Assembly: GCF_035917335.1 (NCBI RefSeq)
Contig: NZ_CP109067.1
Coordinates: 6,075,001-6,139,000 of the forward strand
Direction of reading: 5' to 3'
Origin: Micromonospora sp. NBC_01813
Lineage (GTDB): Bacteria; Actinomycetota; Actinomycetes; Mycobacteriales; Micromonosporaceae
DNA length: 64,000 nucleotides
The position numbers and the translations under genes are program-made. The notes beneath the pieces are model-generated. The model was not told where the DNA came from. It saw only the letters and a program-made list of their open reading frames with translations, and did no database searches. How positions within the stretch are numbered: the first letter of the stretch is position 1; each line of letters starts with the position of its first letter. Below, piece by piece: positions 31,735-40,130 of this stretch.

Positions 31735-32826
31735 TCATCGGCGTACGGCGGTCTTGGATCGTGGCGGTGCGACCTGGTGGGCCTCGGCGGACAGGTAGAC
31801 GGTGATGCCGGGGCGGGGTCGGCCGACCCGCAGCGAGACGTGCGCGATGAGCCCGACGCCGTCACGCAGCGGCCGCCGGGCCACGGCGGCGATGGCCGGA
31901 TCGAGGCGGCTGGCGTCGAGCCCGTAGCGCGTCAACAGCTCCAGCACCCGCTGCCGGGCCTGTTCGTCGTCGTCGACGTAGTCGCGGATCGGCACGTAGA
32001 GGCTGTAGCCGACGGGGTGCTCGGCCCCGGCGGTGAAGGTGTAGCTGCTGACCAGCGGCCGGCGGTCGTACCGGCCGGGTCCGCCGGTGGCGGTGACGCA
32101 GAAGTCGGCGACCTGGTCGAGGTCGACGTCGTCGACGACGCCGGCTGCGCGGACCGCGTCGTCGACCCGGGCGTCGTACTGGCTGAGGTAGAGCTTGACT
32201 CGCGACTGTGGTTCGTCGTGCAGGTCGAGGGCGAAGAAGGTCAGCTGGTCGCGTCCGCCCAGCTCACCGGGGCGCAGGCCATGGTCGACCATCTTCGGGT
32301 ACGCCGCTTGCAGCCCGAGGCGTCGTAGCGCTTCGACGACCAGCGTTTCAGCGGCGTCGGCACCGCGTACCGCCGGATTGAAGTAGACCTTGAGCTCGGG
32401 TCGGCGGCCGCTGCGCAGGACCAGCGAGTACCACAGGGCGAAGGCACCTTGCGGCTGCTCGGTGTGGAAGACGTCGCGGACCAGGTCGAACTTGGAGGTG
32501 GCCAGGCCGAACCGGTCGACCTGCCGGTCCAGGAACCGGTACGCGGCCGCTGCGTACGCGGCGGGGTCGGGCGCGTCGGCCTGCGCCTCGGCAAGGATCC
32601 GCAGGGTGGGGGGCTCGGCTTCGTTGAACGCGACCGAGTATTCGATCGGGGTGTGGTCGTCGGCCACATCGGACGGCCAGGTCGGTGGCTGGCCGGGCGG
32701 TCGGGTCGCGGCCGGGCCGAGCAGTTCGGTGACCAGCTGGAGTGGGATGCCCGGCTCGGTGTCGACGACGGTGCAGAGCTGGGTCAACTGGTCGCTCAGA
32801 CAGTCGACAAGAGACGCTCCGTGCAT
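31735..32826 (-). CDS. DMATS-type aromatic (indole) prenyltransferase
   Basis: 363 residues with the ABBA-barrel prenyltransferase pattern: PIEYSVAFNEAEPPTLRI (Glu for the indole NH), then RPELKVYFNPAVRG, RVKLYLSQYD and RPGITVYLSAEAH with the basic and tyrosine residues that shield the dimethylallyl cation. It probably transfers dimethylallyl from DMAPP to the benzene ring of tryptophan; the position is not predictable. ATG 32826 (GGGAGAGC upstream) is preferred over 32877. In an operon with the tryptophanase. Similar pairs occur in Streptomyces near 6-DMATS (IptA-like) enzymes. Confidence 0.87.
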   Translation of the reverse strand: MHGASLVDCLSDQLTQLCTVVDTEPGIPLQLVTELLGPAATRPPGQPPTWPSDVADDHTPIEYSVAFNEAEPPTLRILAEAQADAPDPAAYAAAAYRFLDRQVDRFGLATSKFDLVRDVFHTEQPQGAFALWYSLVLRSGRRPELKVYFNPAVRGADAAETLVVEALRRLGLQAAYPKMVDHGLRPGELGGRDQLTFFALDLHDEPQSRVKLYLSQYDARVDDAVRAAGVVDDVDLDQVADFCVTATGGPGRYDRRPLVSSYTFTAGAEHPVGYSLYVPIRDYVDDDEQARQRVLELLTRYGLDASRLDPAIAAVARRPLRDGVGLIAHVSLRVGRPRPGITVYLSAEAHQVAPPRSKTAVRR

Positions 32827-33233
32827 GCTCTCCCTCTCGCTTGCCCCGCGCGGCGATACCTGCCCGGAAGTGATCATCCGACTTCAAATAGTGATCTCTG
32901 TGCAGGTTGTTGTCGAGTGAGACAAACTTCATATTTCCTGAGTGGATCTTCAGGAAGGACGAAGTGGGTGCTCAGGGGCGGGGCGAATCCCCCGGAAGTC
33001 GTGCGGGTGCCGCATATACATCAATGCAGGGCAATGCCTGCGCCCTGGTGTGGCGGCATCGGTCCGAAATGGGTGGTCGCGCCGCATGGGAGCCGGTTCG
33101 GCGGGACCGTGAGTGTCCAGAGGCAACAGTTCGCCCTAGGCGAATTCTGGGCAACTGTCATGAAAGTGATTGACAGCTCACGAAATCGTACAGTTGCCGT
33201 AGAATAGCGCGACCGTGCCGGATGCGGCCTGGA
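32827..33233. other. 407-bp gap upstream of the prenyltransferase operon
   Basis: No gene seen. It contains the dyad TTCCTGA (32935-32941) / TCAGGAA (32950-32956) about 110 bp before the prenyltransferase start, a possible operator. The GC content is lower than in the flanks. The right end meets the 3' end of ku, which is on the same strand. Confidence 0.5.
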
Positions 33234-34352
33234 TCAGGCCGTCTTGCGGTCGGTGGACTTCCTGGCCGGCGTCTTGCGGTCGGCGGTCTTCTTGGCGGCG
33301 GCCTGCTTGGTGCCGGCTGCCTTCGTACCGCTGCTCTTGCGTGCCGACCCGGCCGCCGAACTGCCGTCCGCCCCAGCCGTCTTCGCTGGCTGAGCCTTCT
33401 TCGCCGGTTGGGCCTTCTTGGCCGGCTGGGCGGCCTTCTGCGCGGGCTGGGCCCTCTTCCCCGCCGTGGCCTTCTTCGCCGGAGCGGCGGACTTGGCCGA
33501 CTTGGCGGAGGTGATCGGCGTCGGCTGTGCCGGCTCCCGGTCCGTCTCACGGTCCGACCCGCCGCCGGACTCGCCCCGGGCCACCCGGGCCCGCTCGACC
33601 GAGGCGCGCAGGGCGGCCATCAGATCGACCGCGGCGGCCGGCGCCTCCTCTTCCTCCTCCGGTGCGACGATCTCCCGCCCCTCCACCTTGGCGTCGATGA
33701 CCTCCTGCAACGCGGCCCGGTAATCGTCGGTGTACTCGCCCGGGGCGAACTCACCGGCCATCGAGTCGATCAACGAGGCGGCCATCGCCAACTCCGGCGG
33801 GCGGACCTGAATGTCGTCGTCGAGGAAACCGAACGACGCCTGGCGGATCTCGTCCGGCCAGAGCATCGTGTTGAGCACCAGCACGTTGTCGCGGACCCGC
33901 AGGGTGGCCAACTGCTCCCGCTGGCGGATCGCCACCTTCACGATCGCCACCCGGTCCGAGTCGGCCAGGGCGTCGCGCAGCAACACGTACGGCTTGGTGG
34001 CGGTGCCCTCCGGCTCCAGGTAGTAGGCCTTGTTGTAGAGCATCGGATCGACCTGGTCGGCCGGCACGAACTCCAGTACGTCGATCGCCCGCGAGGTACT
34101 CAGCGGCAGGTCGGCGAAGTCCTCGTCGGTCAGGATCACCATCTCGCCACCACCGAGGTCGTAGCCCTTGGCGATGTCGTCGTAGCTGACCTCCTCGCCG
34201 TCGACCGAGCAGACCCGCTTGTAGCGGACCCGTCCGCCGTCGGTGCGGTGCACCTGGTGAAACCGGATGTCCTTCTCCTCGGTGGCGGAGTACAGGCGTA
34301 CCCCGATCGACACGAGGCCGAACGACACCGCGCCTTTCCAGATCGCGCGCAT
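33234..34352 (-). CDS. ku: Ku protein, non-homologous end joining, with long basic tail
   Basis: 372 residues. The Ku core (residues 1-255) begins RAIWKGAVSFGLVSIGVRLYSATEEKDI and contains YKRVCSVDGEEV and LEFVPADQVDPMLYNKAYYLEPEG, the homodimeric ring that loads on DNA ends. The C-terminal 110 residues are Lys/Ala/Pro-rich repeats (KKAQPAKKAQPAK, KKTADRKTPARK), a histone H1-like extension that binds DNA. Divergent from the ligase gene 150 bp away. It recruits LigD-type ligase and polymerase; both are present nearby. Confidence 0.95.
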   Translation of the reverse strand: MRAIWKGAVSFGLVSIGVRLYSATEEKDIRFHQVHRTDGGRVRYKRVCSVDGEEVSYDDIAKGYDLGGGEMVILTDEDFADLPLSTSRAIDVLEFVPADQVDPMLYNKAYYLEPEGTATKPYVLLRDALADSDRVAIVKVAIRQREQLATLRVRDNVLVLNTMLWPDEIRQASFGFLDDDIQVRPPELAMAASLIDSMAGEFAPGEYTDDYRAALQEVIDAKVEGREIVAPEEEEEAPAAAVDLMAALRASVERARVARGESGGGSDRETDREPAQPTPITSAKSAKSAAPAKKATAGKRAQPAQKAAQPAKKAQPAKKAQPAKTAGADGSSAAGSARKSSGTKAAGTKQAAAKKTADRKTPARKSTDRKTA

Positions 34353-34502
34353 GGTGAATCCCCTTCGCCACCACCGTCGGCCGCTGACCCGCCTCGCCCT
34401 TCCCCAAGGCCAAGATCACCAGGTCAGCCCGGTGCGTTGATACAGGATCGCATCCGATCGAACTCAGCGCGACCGCTTCGTTGCTGGAACTAGAGTGGTG
34501 TC

Positions 34503-35501
34503 GTGCCGGGTGGACCGCTGCGGCCGATGCTCGCGACGACCGGGGAGCTGCCCACAGGCCCCGGCTGGCGGTACGAGTTCAAATGGGACGGCGTGCGAGC
34601 TTTGGCCGACATCTCCGGCGGAAGCCAGCGGCTGTACGCCCGCTCCGGTGCCGAGATCACCGCCGCGTACCCGGAGCTGTCCGGGCTGCCCCGGACCCTG
34701 GACGACGCCCTGCTCGACGGGGAGATGGTGCTGCTCGACGCCGCCGGCCGGCCGTCGTTCACCGCACTCGCCGAGCGGATGCACGTCCGCGACCCGGTGC
34801 GCGCCGCCCGACTCGCCGCCACCGCCCCCGCCACGTACATGATCTTCGACCTGCTGCGCCTACGCGGCGCGGACCTGACCGGCTGGCCGTACCGGGACCG
34901 CCGACACGCCCTCGAAGCACTCGGCCTGGCCGGCCCGGCCTGGGCAGTGCCGCCCGGCTTCGCCGACGGCCCGGCCACCCGGGACGCCGCCGCCGAGCAC
35001 GGGCTCGAAGGCGTGGTCGCCAAACGGCACGACGGCGTCTACCGACCCGGTGCCCGCAGCCCCGACTGGGTCAAGGTCAAGATCGAGCTGACCAGGGACT
35101 TCGTCGTCGGCGGCTGGCGTCCCGGCGTACGCCGCATCGGTGGCCTGCTGGTCGGCGTACCGTCCCGGGCCTCGCCTGGCGGCGAGGCCGGTGGTGCGGC
35201 CGGTGGTGGGGCCGGCACCCGGCTGCGGTTCGCCGGGCGGGTCGGCGGCGGGATCGGGGCGGCCGCCGAACGGGCCCTGCTCACAGCGCTGGAACCGCTG
35301 CGCACTGACGCGCCGCCGTTCGACACGCCGCTGCCGCGCGAGGATGCCCGGGGCGCGATCTGGGTCCGCCCCGAAGTCGTGATCGAAGTACGGTACGGCC
35401 AGCAGACCCCGGACGGCCGGCTGCGGTTCCCCCGGTTCCTGCGTATCCGCCCGGACGTCCCCGCCACCGACGTCGACGAGGAGGACGCCGATGCCGGCTG
35501 A
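34503..35501 (+). CDS. ATP-dependent DNA ligase of the end-joining system (LigD ligase module)
   Basis: 332 residues. Adenylation motif EFKWDGVRAL (Lys at about 27), then DGEMVLLD, ATYMIFDLL, EGVVAKR and the motif V WVKVKIE, followed by an OB-fold (residues 210-315) ending RPEVVIEVRYGQQTPDGRLRFPRF. A Gly/Ala insertion (SPGGEAGGAAGGGAG) in the OB domain is unusual. It seals nicks using ATP. No phosphoesterase or polymerase domain is fused; the polymerase is a separate gene now 3.7 kb away. GTG start; divergent from ku. Its 3' end overlaps a junction sequence repeated at 39130-39173. Confidence 0.92.
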   Translation: MPGGPLRPMLATTGELPTGPGWRYEFKWDGVRALADISGGSQRLYARSGAEITAAYPELSGLPRTLDDALLDGEMVLLDAAGRPSFTALAERMHVRDPVRAARLAATAPATYMIFDLLRLRGADLTGWPYRDRRHALEALGLAGPAWAVPPGFADGPATRDAAAEHGLEGVVAKRHDGVYRPGARSPDWVKVKIELTRDFVVGGWRPGVRRIGGLLVGVPSRASPGGEAGGAAGGGAGTRLRFAGRVGGGIGAAAERALLTALEPLRTDAPPFDTPLPREDARGAIWVRPEVVIEVRYGQQTPDGRLRFPRFLRIRPDVPATDVDEEDADAG

Positions 35502-35504
35502 CGG
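35461..35504. repeat. Left junction repeat of the 3.6-kb insertion in the ligase-polymerase locus
   Basis: The 44 bases ending the ligase gene (GTCGACGAGGAGG then CGCCGATGCCGGCTGAC) recur at 39130-39173 with 38 matches. The copy here still contains ATGCCGGCTGA, the overlap by which the ligase stop and the polymerase start were evidently joined. See the right junction feature. Confidence 0.75.
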
Positions 35505-35521
35505 CAGATACCTACCCCTAC

Positions 35522-36148
35522 CTACCGGACGCCCTGATCGCTGCCCGCACTCCAGCTACTGATCCGGACGCCGGTGGCGAGGACAACTAGACCGATGATG
35601 AGGACCGTCGCGGCGACGGACCAGGCCCAGACGTTGTGCGGTGGGCTCTGCATGAGCCGTACGTAGGAAGCGCCGGACACCGCTGGTCCGACCGAGTTGG
35701 TCAACACGACGATGGCGACGACCCCAGTGGACCCGGCAGCTGGCGTCGCAACGCTGCCGATGCCGACCGCTACTCCGGTGAGCAAGAGGGCGTTGCGGAT
35801 GAACCCGATCGGCTCGGCGGTGGTGAGTAAGCCAACCAGGGTCACCGACAGGGCGAGGACCAGCAGGGTAGCCACTACCAATGCTGCGTCCCACCGACTC
35901 ACCGGCCGCAACGCGATTCGTTCGTTAAGTCGGTCGCGCGATGAGAGGCCGTAGTTGATCGTCACGACAAGCGGAATGGGCAGGAACGCCGCCAGTAGGA
36001 CGCCGTTGGTGCCGCCGCCGATGACGGCAGGTAGCTGCACGGCGCGGTTACCCAGCAGCGTGAGTAGACCGACAGTTACGGCGAGGGACAACAGGATGAG
36101 CGGCATCCTTCGGGCCTTGAGCCAGTACATCATGGGAGGCACCGCCAT
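35522..36148 (-). CDS. ABC transporter membrane protein (six TM), insertion-borne
   Basis: 208 residues with six membrane helices (PLILLSLAVTVGLLTLLG, LLAAFLPIPLVVTINYGLS, AALVVATLLVLALSVTLVGLL and others). No named family; a loop SSRDRLNERIALRPVSRWD is the only sizeable cytoplasmic segment. Third gene of an ATPase/membrane/membrane operon on the minus strand, seven bases after the stop of the preceding gene. Probably a permease subunit. Codons are less GC3-biased than those of the neighbouring end-joining genes. Confidence 0.75.
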   Translation of the reverse strand: MAVPPMMYWLKARRMPLILLSLAVTVGLLTLLGNRAVQLPAVIGGGTNGVLLAAFLPIPLVVTINYGLSSRDRLNERIALRPVSRWDAALVVATLLVLALSVTLVGLLTTAEPIGFIRNALLLTGVAVGIGSVATPAAGSTGVVAIVVLTNSVGPAVSGASYVRLMQSPPHNVWAWSVAATVLIIGLVVLATGVRISSWSAGSDQGVR

Positions 36149-36155
36149 TCATGGG

Positions 36156-37382
36156 TTACCCACATGCCGCCGCCAACACCGTTCGTCGCTCTGTGTACCA
36201 CTCCTGCTGCATCTGCAAATCGCCCTCGCTGACCTGGGCGACGTCGTTGGCGACGTCCTCCGGGATGCGGGCAGAGATTTCTTGAAGGGTGAGACCGGCT
36301 TGAAGGCTAAGCCAACCAAGGAGATCGTCGTACGCCTGGTGGCCGGCGTTGCTGCTGCCGTCCCCATTGCTGCAGGCGCTGATGTCGGGGAGCAGTCCGA
36401 TTGCAATGCTGAACCGCTGGTCGGTTTCGGTGCCGCGATCGGCGACTTCGATTCTGATCGCACCTGGTGGCTCGATCGGCGATTCGCTGTAGAGGTGAGG
36501 AGTCTCCACTCCTGCGGTCGACAACCGTCGGCGTACGTCACTGACCAGTGCGACAGCTGTGGTGAGCCTGCTGCTGTTCTCAGGCCAGACGCAAACCGTC
36601 AAGTCCGTCTGCTCGCAGATCGGCTGATCTTTACGCGCCTCCACGGTCAACGGGGACGGCTCCGGGCCGACCAATGCTCGACCCACGAGCAGGCCGAGCA
36701 TGACGACGCCGATTGCTGCGATAGCCATGCTGCGCTTGCTGAGCTGCGTGAGCAGCAGGATCAGTGATCCTGAGATCCAGACCGCAGCTGCTGAAGTGGA
36801 ACCGAGATGGGCGAGGTCTGCGACCTGTTGCTCCGGAGTGCAGCAGGTAACGAACGAGGCGTTCAGATATCGAAGCCAGCTTGGTGAAGTGGATGTCGGA
36901 ATGGTGTGCCAGAGAAACAGGGCTATGCCTGCTGTTGGAATCGCAATGGGTCGAGGAAGAATCTGCCCACAGAGAATTCCGACGCAGCCACTTGCGATGA
37001 GGGCGGCAAGCGTGGTTGTCGCCATCCATCGCGCGCTCCAGCTGGACAGAGCGCCCCTGGCAGATGCCATCGAGACTGCAATCATGAGAGCGATCACTGC
37101 CGAGGCGAAGAGCGGCCAGAGTGCGTTGGCCAAGGCTGTCGTGCGATGTCTGACGCTGTTTCGGATAGCGAGATACCGCTGCAGGTCAGCCGAGTGCCAG
37201 GCGGTAAATGCGGCGAGAAGAGGGGAGACCAACACCAGCCCACGGTATGCCGCTGCCAGGCGCGCCCCGGAGTAACTGCTGGCAACGTCGACTGAGAGCA
37301 CGGAGACGATGATTGACGCGAGTGTCAACACTGGGAGCAGGTAAAGCGTACGACTCCAGCGGAGGCTGACCAACGGGATCAA
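36156..37382 (-). CDS. ABC transporter-associated membrane protein, insertion-borne
   Basis: 408 residues: about seven or eight membrane helices in the first 260 residues (LYLLPVLTLASIIVSVLS, LVSPLLAAFTAWHSADLQ, WISGSLILLLTQL, AIAAIGVVMLGLLVG), then a soluble C-terminal domain of about 150 residues with no known family (contains CEQTDLTVCVWPENS and a Glu/Gln-rich end). The TTG start at 37382 overlaps the ATPase stop and has GGGGAG seven bases upstream. GC is visibly lower than in the flanking host genes. Likely part of an exporter for the secreted protein or a peptide. Confidence 0.75.
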   Translation of the reverse strand: MIPLVSLRWSRTLYLLPVLTLASIIVSVLSVDVASSYSGARLAAAYRGLVLVSPLLAAFTAWHSADLQRYLAIRNSVRHRTTALANALWPLFASAVIALMIAVSMASARGALSSWSARWMATTTLAALIASGCVGILCGQILPRPIAIPTAGIALFLWHTIPTSTSPSWLRYLNASFVTCCTPEQQVADLAHLGSTSAAAVWISGSLILLLTQLSKRSMAIAAIGVVMLGLLVGRALVGPEPSPLTVEARKDQPICEQTDLTVCVWPENSSRLTTAVALVSDVRRRLSTAGVETPHLYSESPIEPPGAIRIEVADRGTETDQRFSIAIGLLPDISACSNGDGSSNAGHQAYDDLLGWLSLQAGLTLQEISARIPEDVANDVAQVSEGDLQMQQEWYTERRTVLAAACG

Positions 37383-38131
37383 TGATCGGCTCCCCGCAGG
37401 AAGGACATGAATGCCTGCTCCGTGGATGCCCGGCTGCCCGGCTCCACCTGACCCAACGTGTGGAAGTCTCGGACGCTGCCGTCGAACAGAATCGTCCCTG
37501 CGACGATCACAGCTACTCGGTCGAACACGTCGGCGATATCGTCGATCTGATGGGTAGAGACGACCAGTCCGCATGGCGGAAGGTTGAGTAGGACCTGGCG
37601 AAAGTTCGCCCGTTGCGCCGGATCGAGGCCGGCCGTCGGTTCGTCGAGTAGAAGGTAATCAGCTTGCAGGACAAGCGACTCGGCGAGCCCGAGTCGACGT
37701 AGCTGTCCGCCAGAAAGACTGTCAGACCGTGAATCTGCCTTATCTGACAGTGACACCTGTTCGAGGGTTGTAGCTGTCCGCCGTTGTGCCTCTTTGGCGG
37801 TCAATCCGCCCAACCAGCCGGCGTACGCGACCTGTTCGCGGACGGTAAGTCCCCGAACCGGGACGATATCCTGTGGCATCCAGGAAACGTGTCGACGTAG
37901 CCCTTTGCCTTCGATGCGACTGCCGTCCGGGCCGGAAATGAAGACCTCGCCGTGTCGGGCTCGGAGTGCCCCCGCCAGCAGTCGTAGCAGGGTGCTCTTT
38001 CCGGCACCGTTCGGTCCGAGCAGGATGGTCCGCCCAGTGGTTGGGACCTGCCAGCAGAGGTTGTCCAGCACCTTCCGGCGACGTAGACCGTATGAGAAGG
38101 CGAGATCTTGCGCGGTCAGCGCCACGGCCAC
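37379..38131 (-). CDS. ABC transporter ATPase, insertion-borne
   Basis: About 250 residues. Walker A LLGPNGAGKSTLLRLL, Q-loop SWMPQDIVPVRGLTVREQV, signature SLSGGQLRRLGLAESL, Walker B YLLLDEPTAGLDPAQ and H-loop VVSTHQIDDIAD. Typical of ABC-2-type exporters with membrane partners encoded next to it. GTG at 38131 is my preferred start (AVALTAQDLAFSYG follows); an upstream ATG at 38224 gives a longer, non-conserved N-terminus. First transporter gene after the secreted-protein pseudogene, same strand. Confidence 0.85.
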   Translation of the reverse strand: MAVALTAQDLAFSYGLRRRKVLDNLCWQVPTTGRTILLGPNGAGKSTLLRLLAGALRARHGEVFISGPDGSRIEGKGLRRHVSWMPQDIVPVRGLTVREQVAYAGWLGGLTAKEAQRRTATTLEQVSLSDKADSRSDSLSGGQLRRLGLAESLVLQADYLLLDEPTAGLDPAQRANFRQVLLNLPPCGLVVSTHQIDDIADVFDRVAVIVAGTILFDGSVRDFHTLGQVEPGSRASTEQAFMSFLRGADH

Positions 38132-38323
38132 CTCGTACCCAGGTAGTCGCCGCTCGTCATCGCCGCGTGGGCAGCTGACCTTGTTTCCACTCCGGTCACC
38201 TTCCGTCGAGCCGGGCCAAGGCACTGTGGATCATAGCCCAAATGCGGGTCGCCTGACAGGCGACCCGCATTTGGGCAGGTGGTGGCCGGACTGTAACGGT
38301 CGAAGCCTGGAAGTACTGCGCCG

Positions 38324-38722
38324 TCAGTACAAGACGTAGACGCTGTTGATGCTCAAGTCGGCGTTGTTGTTTCCGGTGTTCTTGACCGTGAAGTGATAGT
38401 TTCCCTCTTGTACATCTCCGAAGTGCAGGTACCCAGTTTGGTTGTTGGTGCAAGTGATCCAGTCACGTTTCACCTGTGTGTCTGGTCCCCAATCTTCGCG
38501 ATATACGGCGATTTCCGGGTTTGCGTTACATCCGGTAAATCGCGTGTACCCGTTGACTGAGTCGTAGTTATTGTCGTACCAGGTGCGAGATTCGAATCCT
38601 GCAAGAACGAGTGTGGCTTAGCTGCTCCAGCCGTCTTCGGCGTATGCCGGAGATGTGATGAGAGTTACTGCTGTCAGTCCAGCGAGAATTCCGATTGACG
38701 CAGACTTGACGGGAGAGCCCAT
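38324..38722 (-). pseudogene. Secreted protein gene broken by an in-frame TAA
   Basis: ATG at 38722 (GGAAG seven bases upstream) opens a signal peptide KSASIGILAGLTAVTLITSPAYA, then EDGWSS, then TAA at 38618-38620. The same frame continues without further stops for 98 codons to TGA at 38324: ATLVLAGFESRTWYDNNYDS, later GCNANPEIAVYREDWG, TCTNNQTGYLHFGD and a final FTVKNTGNNNADLSINSVYV. This looks like a small exported beta-sheet protein with two Cys. One nonsense change explains the break, so either a recent pseudogene, a readthrough product or a sequencing error. GC is low for the region. Confidence 0.7.
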
Positions 38723-39129
38723 GCTGATTCTTCCTGTTTCTTGGTGATGTCTCGTGGCCGGATCGAGTTAGAGGCAACTCAAAATCTCGCGGTTGGCCTT
38801 CCTGGACTGGGTGTCGGAGTGAAGTGCCGAACTTGCTGGCTGACTTCTGTCTGAATGCGATGCGATGCGATGCCCGAGTCGATCTTCATAGATGCTAAAG
38901 AAGTTCGAAGGCGTATGTCAATGTCGAGGCCCCATCGAACCTAGGTTATTCGCAGCATGTTCCTGGCGGTGTCGTCGATGACAGAGTCCTGTTTGTCTAG
39001 AGCTTGGATCTTGACTGTAAGCTGTCATGAATAAATGTCGCGCGTGTTGCGAGACCCCCTTACTGTTTTCCCAGGACAATGAGGTGTTTGTCGCCAGGGC
39101 TGCTGGGGACTCTCACGGAGAGCAAGGTT
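38723..39129. other. Low-GC non-coding end of the insertion
   Basis: About 400 bp upstream of the secreted-protein gene, with no reading frame of note. Contains a short tandem array of GCGAT/GATGC units at about 38856-38872. The GC content drops strongly compared with both the ligase and the polymerase genes, marking the right part of the inserted segment. Confidence 0.6.
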
Positions 39130-39203
39130 CCGCCGCCAAGGTCGACGAGGAGGTCGCCGATGCTGGCTGACCGTGGGTAGGAGGATGCCGATGCCGGCTG
39201 ACC
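39130..39203. repeat. Right junction repeats: degenerate and functional copies of the polymerase start
   Basis: 39130-39173 matches the end of the ligase gene (35461-35504) at 38 of 44 positions and contains ATGCTGGCTGACCGTGGGTAG, a dead copy of the polymerase start (MLADRG then stop). A further partial copy, GAGGATGCCGATGCCGGCTG at 39181-39200, provides the working start of the polymerase. The period between the dead and live starts is 31 bp. The pattern is a scar of the insertion that separated ligase from polymerase. Confidence 0.72.
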
Positions 39204-40126
39204 GGGGGTTGGGTGCGGCGGGTCGGATCCGGGTCGAGGTGGCCGGTCGGTCCCTTGAGCTGTCGAACCTCGACAAGGTGCTCTATCCCGGTGCCGGCTT
39301 CACCAAGGGCGAGGTGATCGACTACTACACCCGCGTCTCGGCGGTCCTGCTGCCGCATCTGGCCGGCCGGGCGGTGACCCGGATCCGCTACCCGAACGGC
39401 GTCGACGGCCAGTTCTTCTTCGAGAAGAACGCGCCGGCCAGCACCCCGGACTGGGTACGTACCGAGCGGCTGCCCACCCCCGGGTCGTCCCGGGGCCGGG
39501 AGGAGATCGACTTCGTCGTCGCCGACGACCTGCCGACCCTGGTCTGGCTGGCCAACCTGGCCGCGCTCGAACTGCACACCCCGCAGTGGCGGGTCGGCGC
39601 CGATCCGGACCTGCTCGTCGTGGACCTCGATCCGGGGGCGCCGGCCGCCATCGAGGAGTGCTGTGCGGTCGCCGTACTGATCCGGGACCGGTTCGCCGAC
39701 GACGGCATCGCCTGCTATCCGAAGACCTCCGGGCGTAAGGGGATGCAGCTCTGCGCCCCGGTCGCCGCCGCGCAGTCGGCCGACGAGATCTCCGGGTACG
39801 TCAAGCGGGTCGCCGAGGAGCTGGAACGCCGGTCACCGAAGACGATCACGTCGAAGATGGCCAAGCGGCTGCGCCCCGGCCGGGTCTTCATCGACTGGAG
39901 TCAGAACAACGCGGCCAAGACGACGGTGGCGCCGTACTCGTTGCGGGCCGGGCCGGTGCCGGCCGCGTCGACCCCGCTGACCTGGCCGGAGGTGGAGGCC
40001 ACGGCCGCCGGTGAGCCGGGCGTCGTCCGCCAGTTCACCGCCGCCGAGGTGCTGGACCGGATCGAGCGGTACGGCGATCTGCTCGCCGACCTGCTCACCC
40101 TCGGCCCACCCGTCCCACCCTCATGA
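39191..40126 (+). CDS. End-joining primase-polymerase (LigD polymerase module)
   Basis: 311 residues of the archaeo-eukaryotic primase superfamily. LSNLDKVLYPGAGFTKGEVIDYY at the N-terminus, GQFFFEKNAP, the catalytic acidic motif LLVVDLDPG (two Asp), nucleotide motif KTSGRKGMQL and the third acidic motif VFIDWSQNN. It fills or extends broken ends with ribo- or deoxynucleotides in Ku/LigD repair. ATG at 39191 has AGGAGG six bases upstream; ATG 39185 and GTG 39173 are alternatives. It was probably directly adjacent to the ligase gene before the 3.6-kb insertion. Confidence 0.92.
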   Translation: MPADRGLGAAGRIRVEVAGRSLELSNLDKVLYPGAGFTKGEVIDYYTRVSAVLLPHLAGRAVTRIRYPNGVDGQFFFEKNAPASTPDWVRTERLPTPGSSRGREEIDFVVADDLPTLVWLANLAALELHTPQWRVGADPDLLVVDLDPGAPAAIEECCAVAVLIRDRFADDGIACYPKTSGRKGMQLCAPVAAAQSADEISGYVKRVAEELERRSPKTITSKMAKRLRPGRVFIDWSQNNAAKTTVAPYSLRAGPVPAASTPLTWPEVEATAAGEPGVVRQFTAAEVLDRIERYGDLLADLLTLGPPVPPS

Positions 40127-40130
40127 TCGC

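Noticed and set aside
36960-38950. Bacteriocin of the lactococcin 972 type with immunity ABC genes
   Set aside because: The secreted protein lacks the features of that family and is interrupted; the membrane protein is shorter than the usual associated protein. Only a general exporter call is supported.
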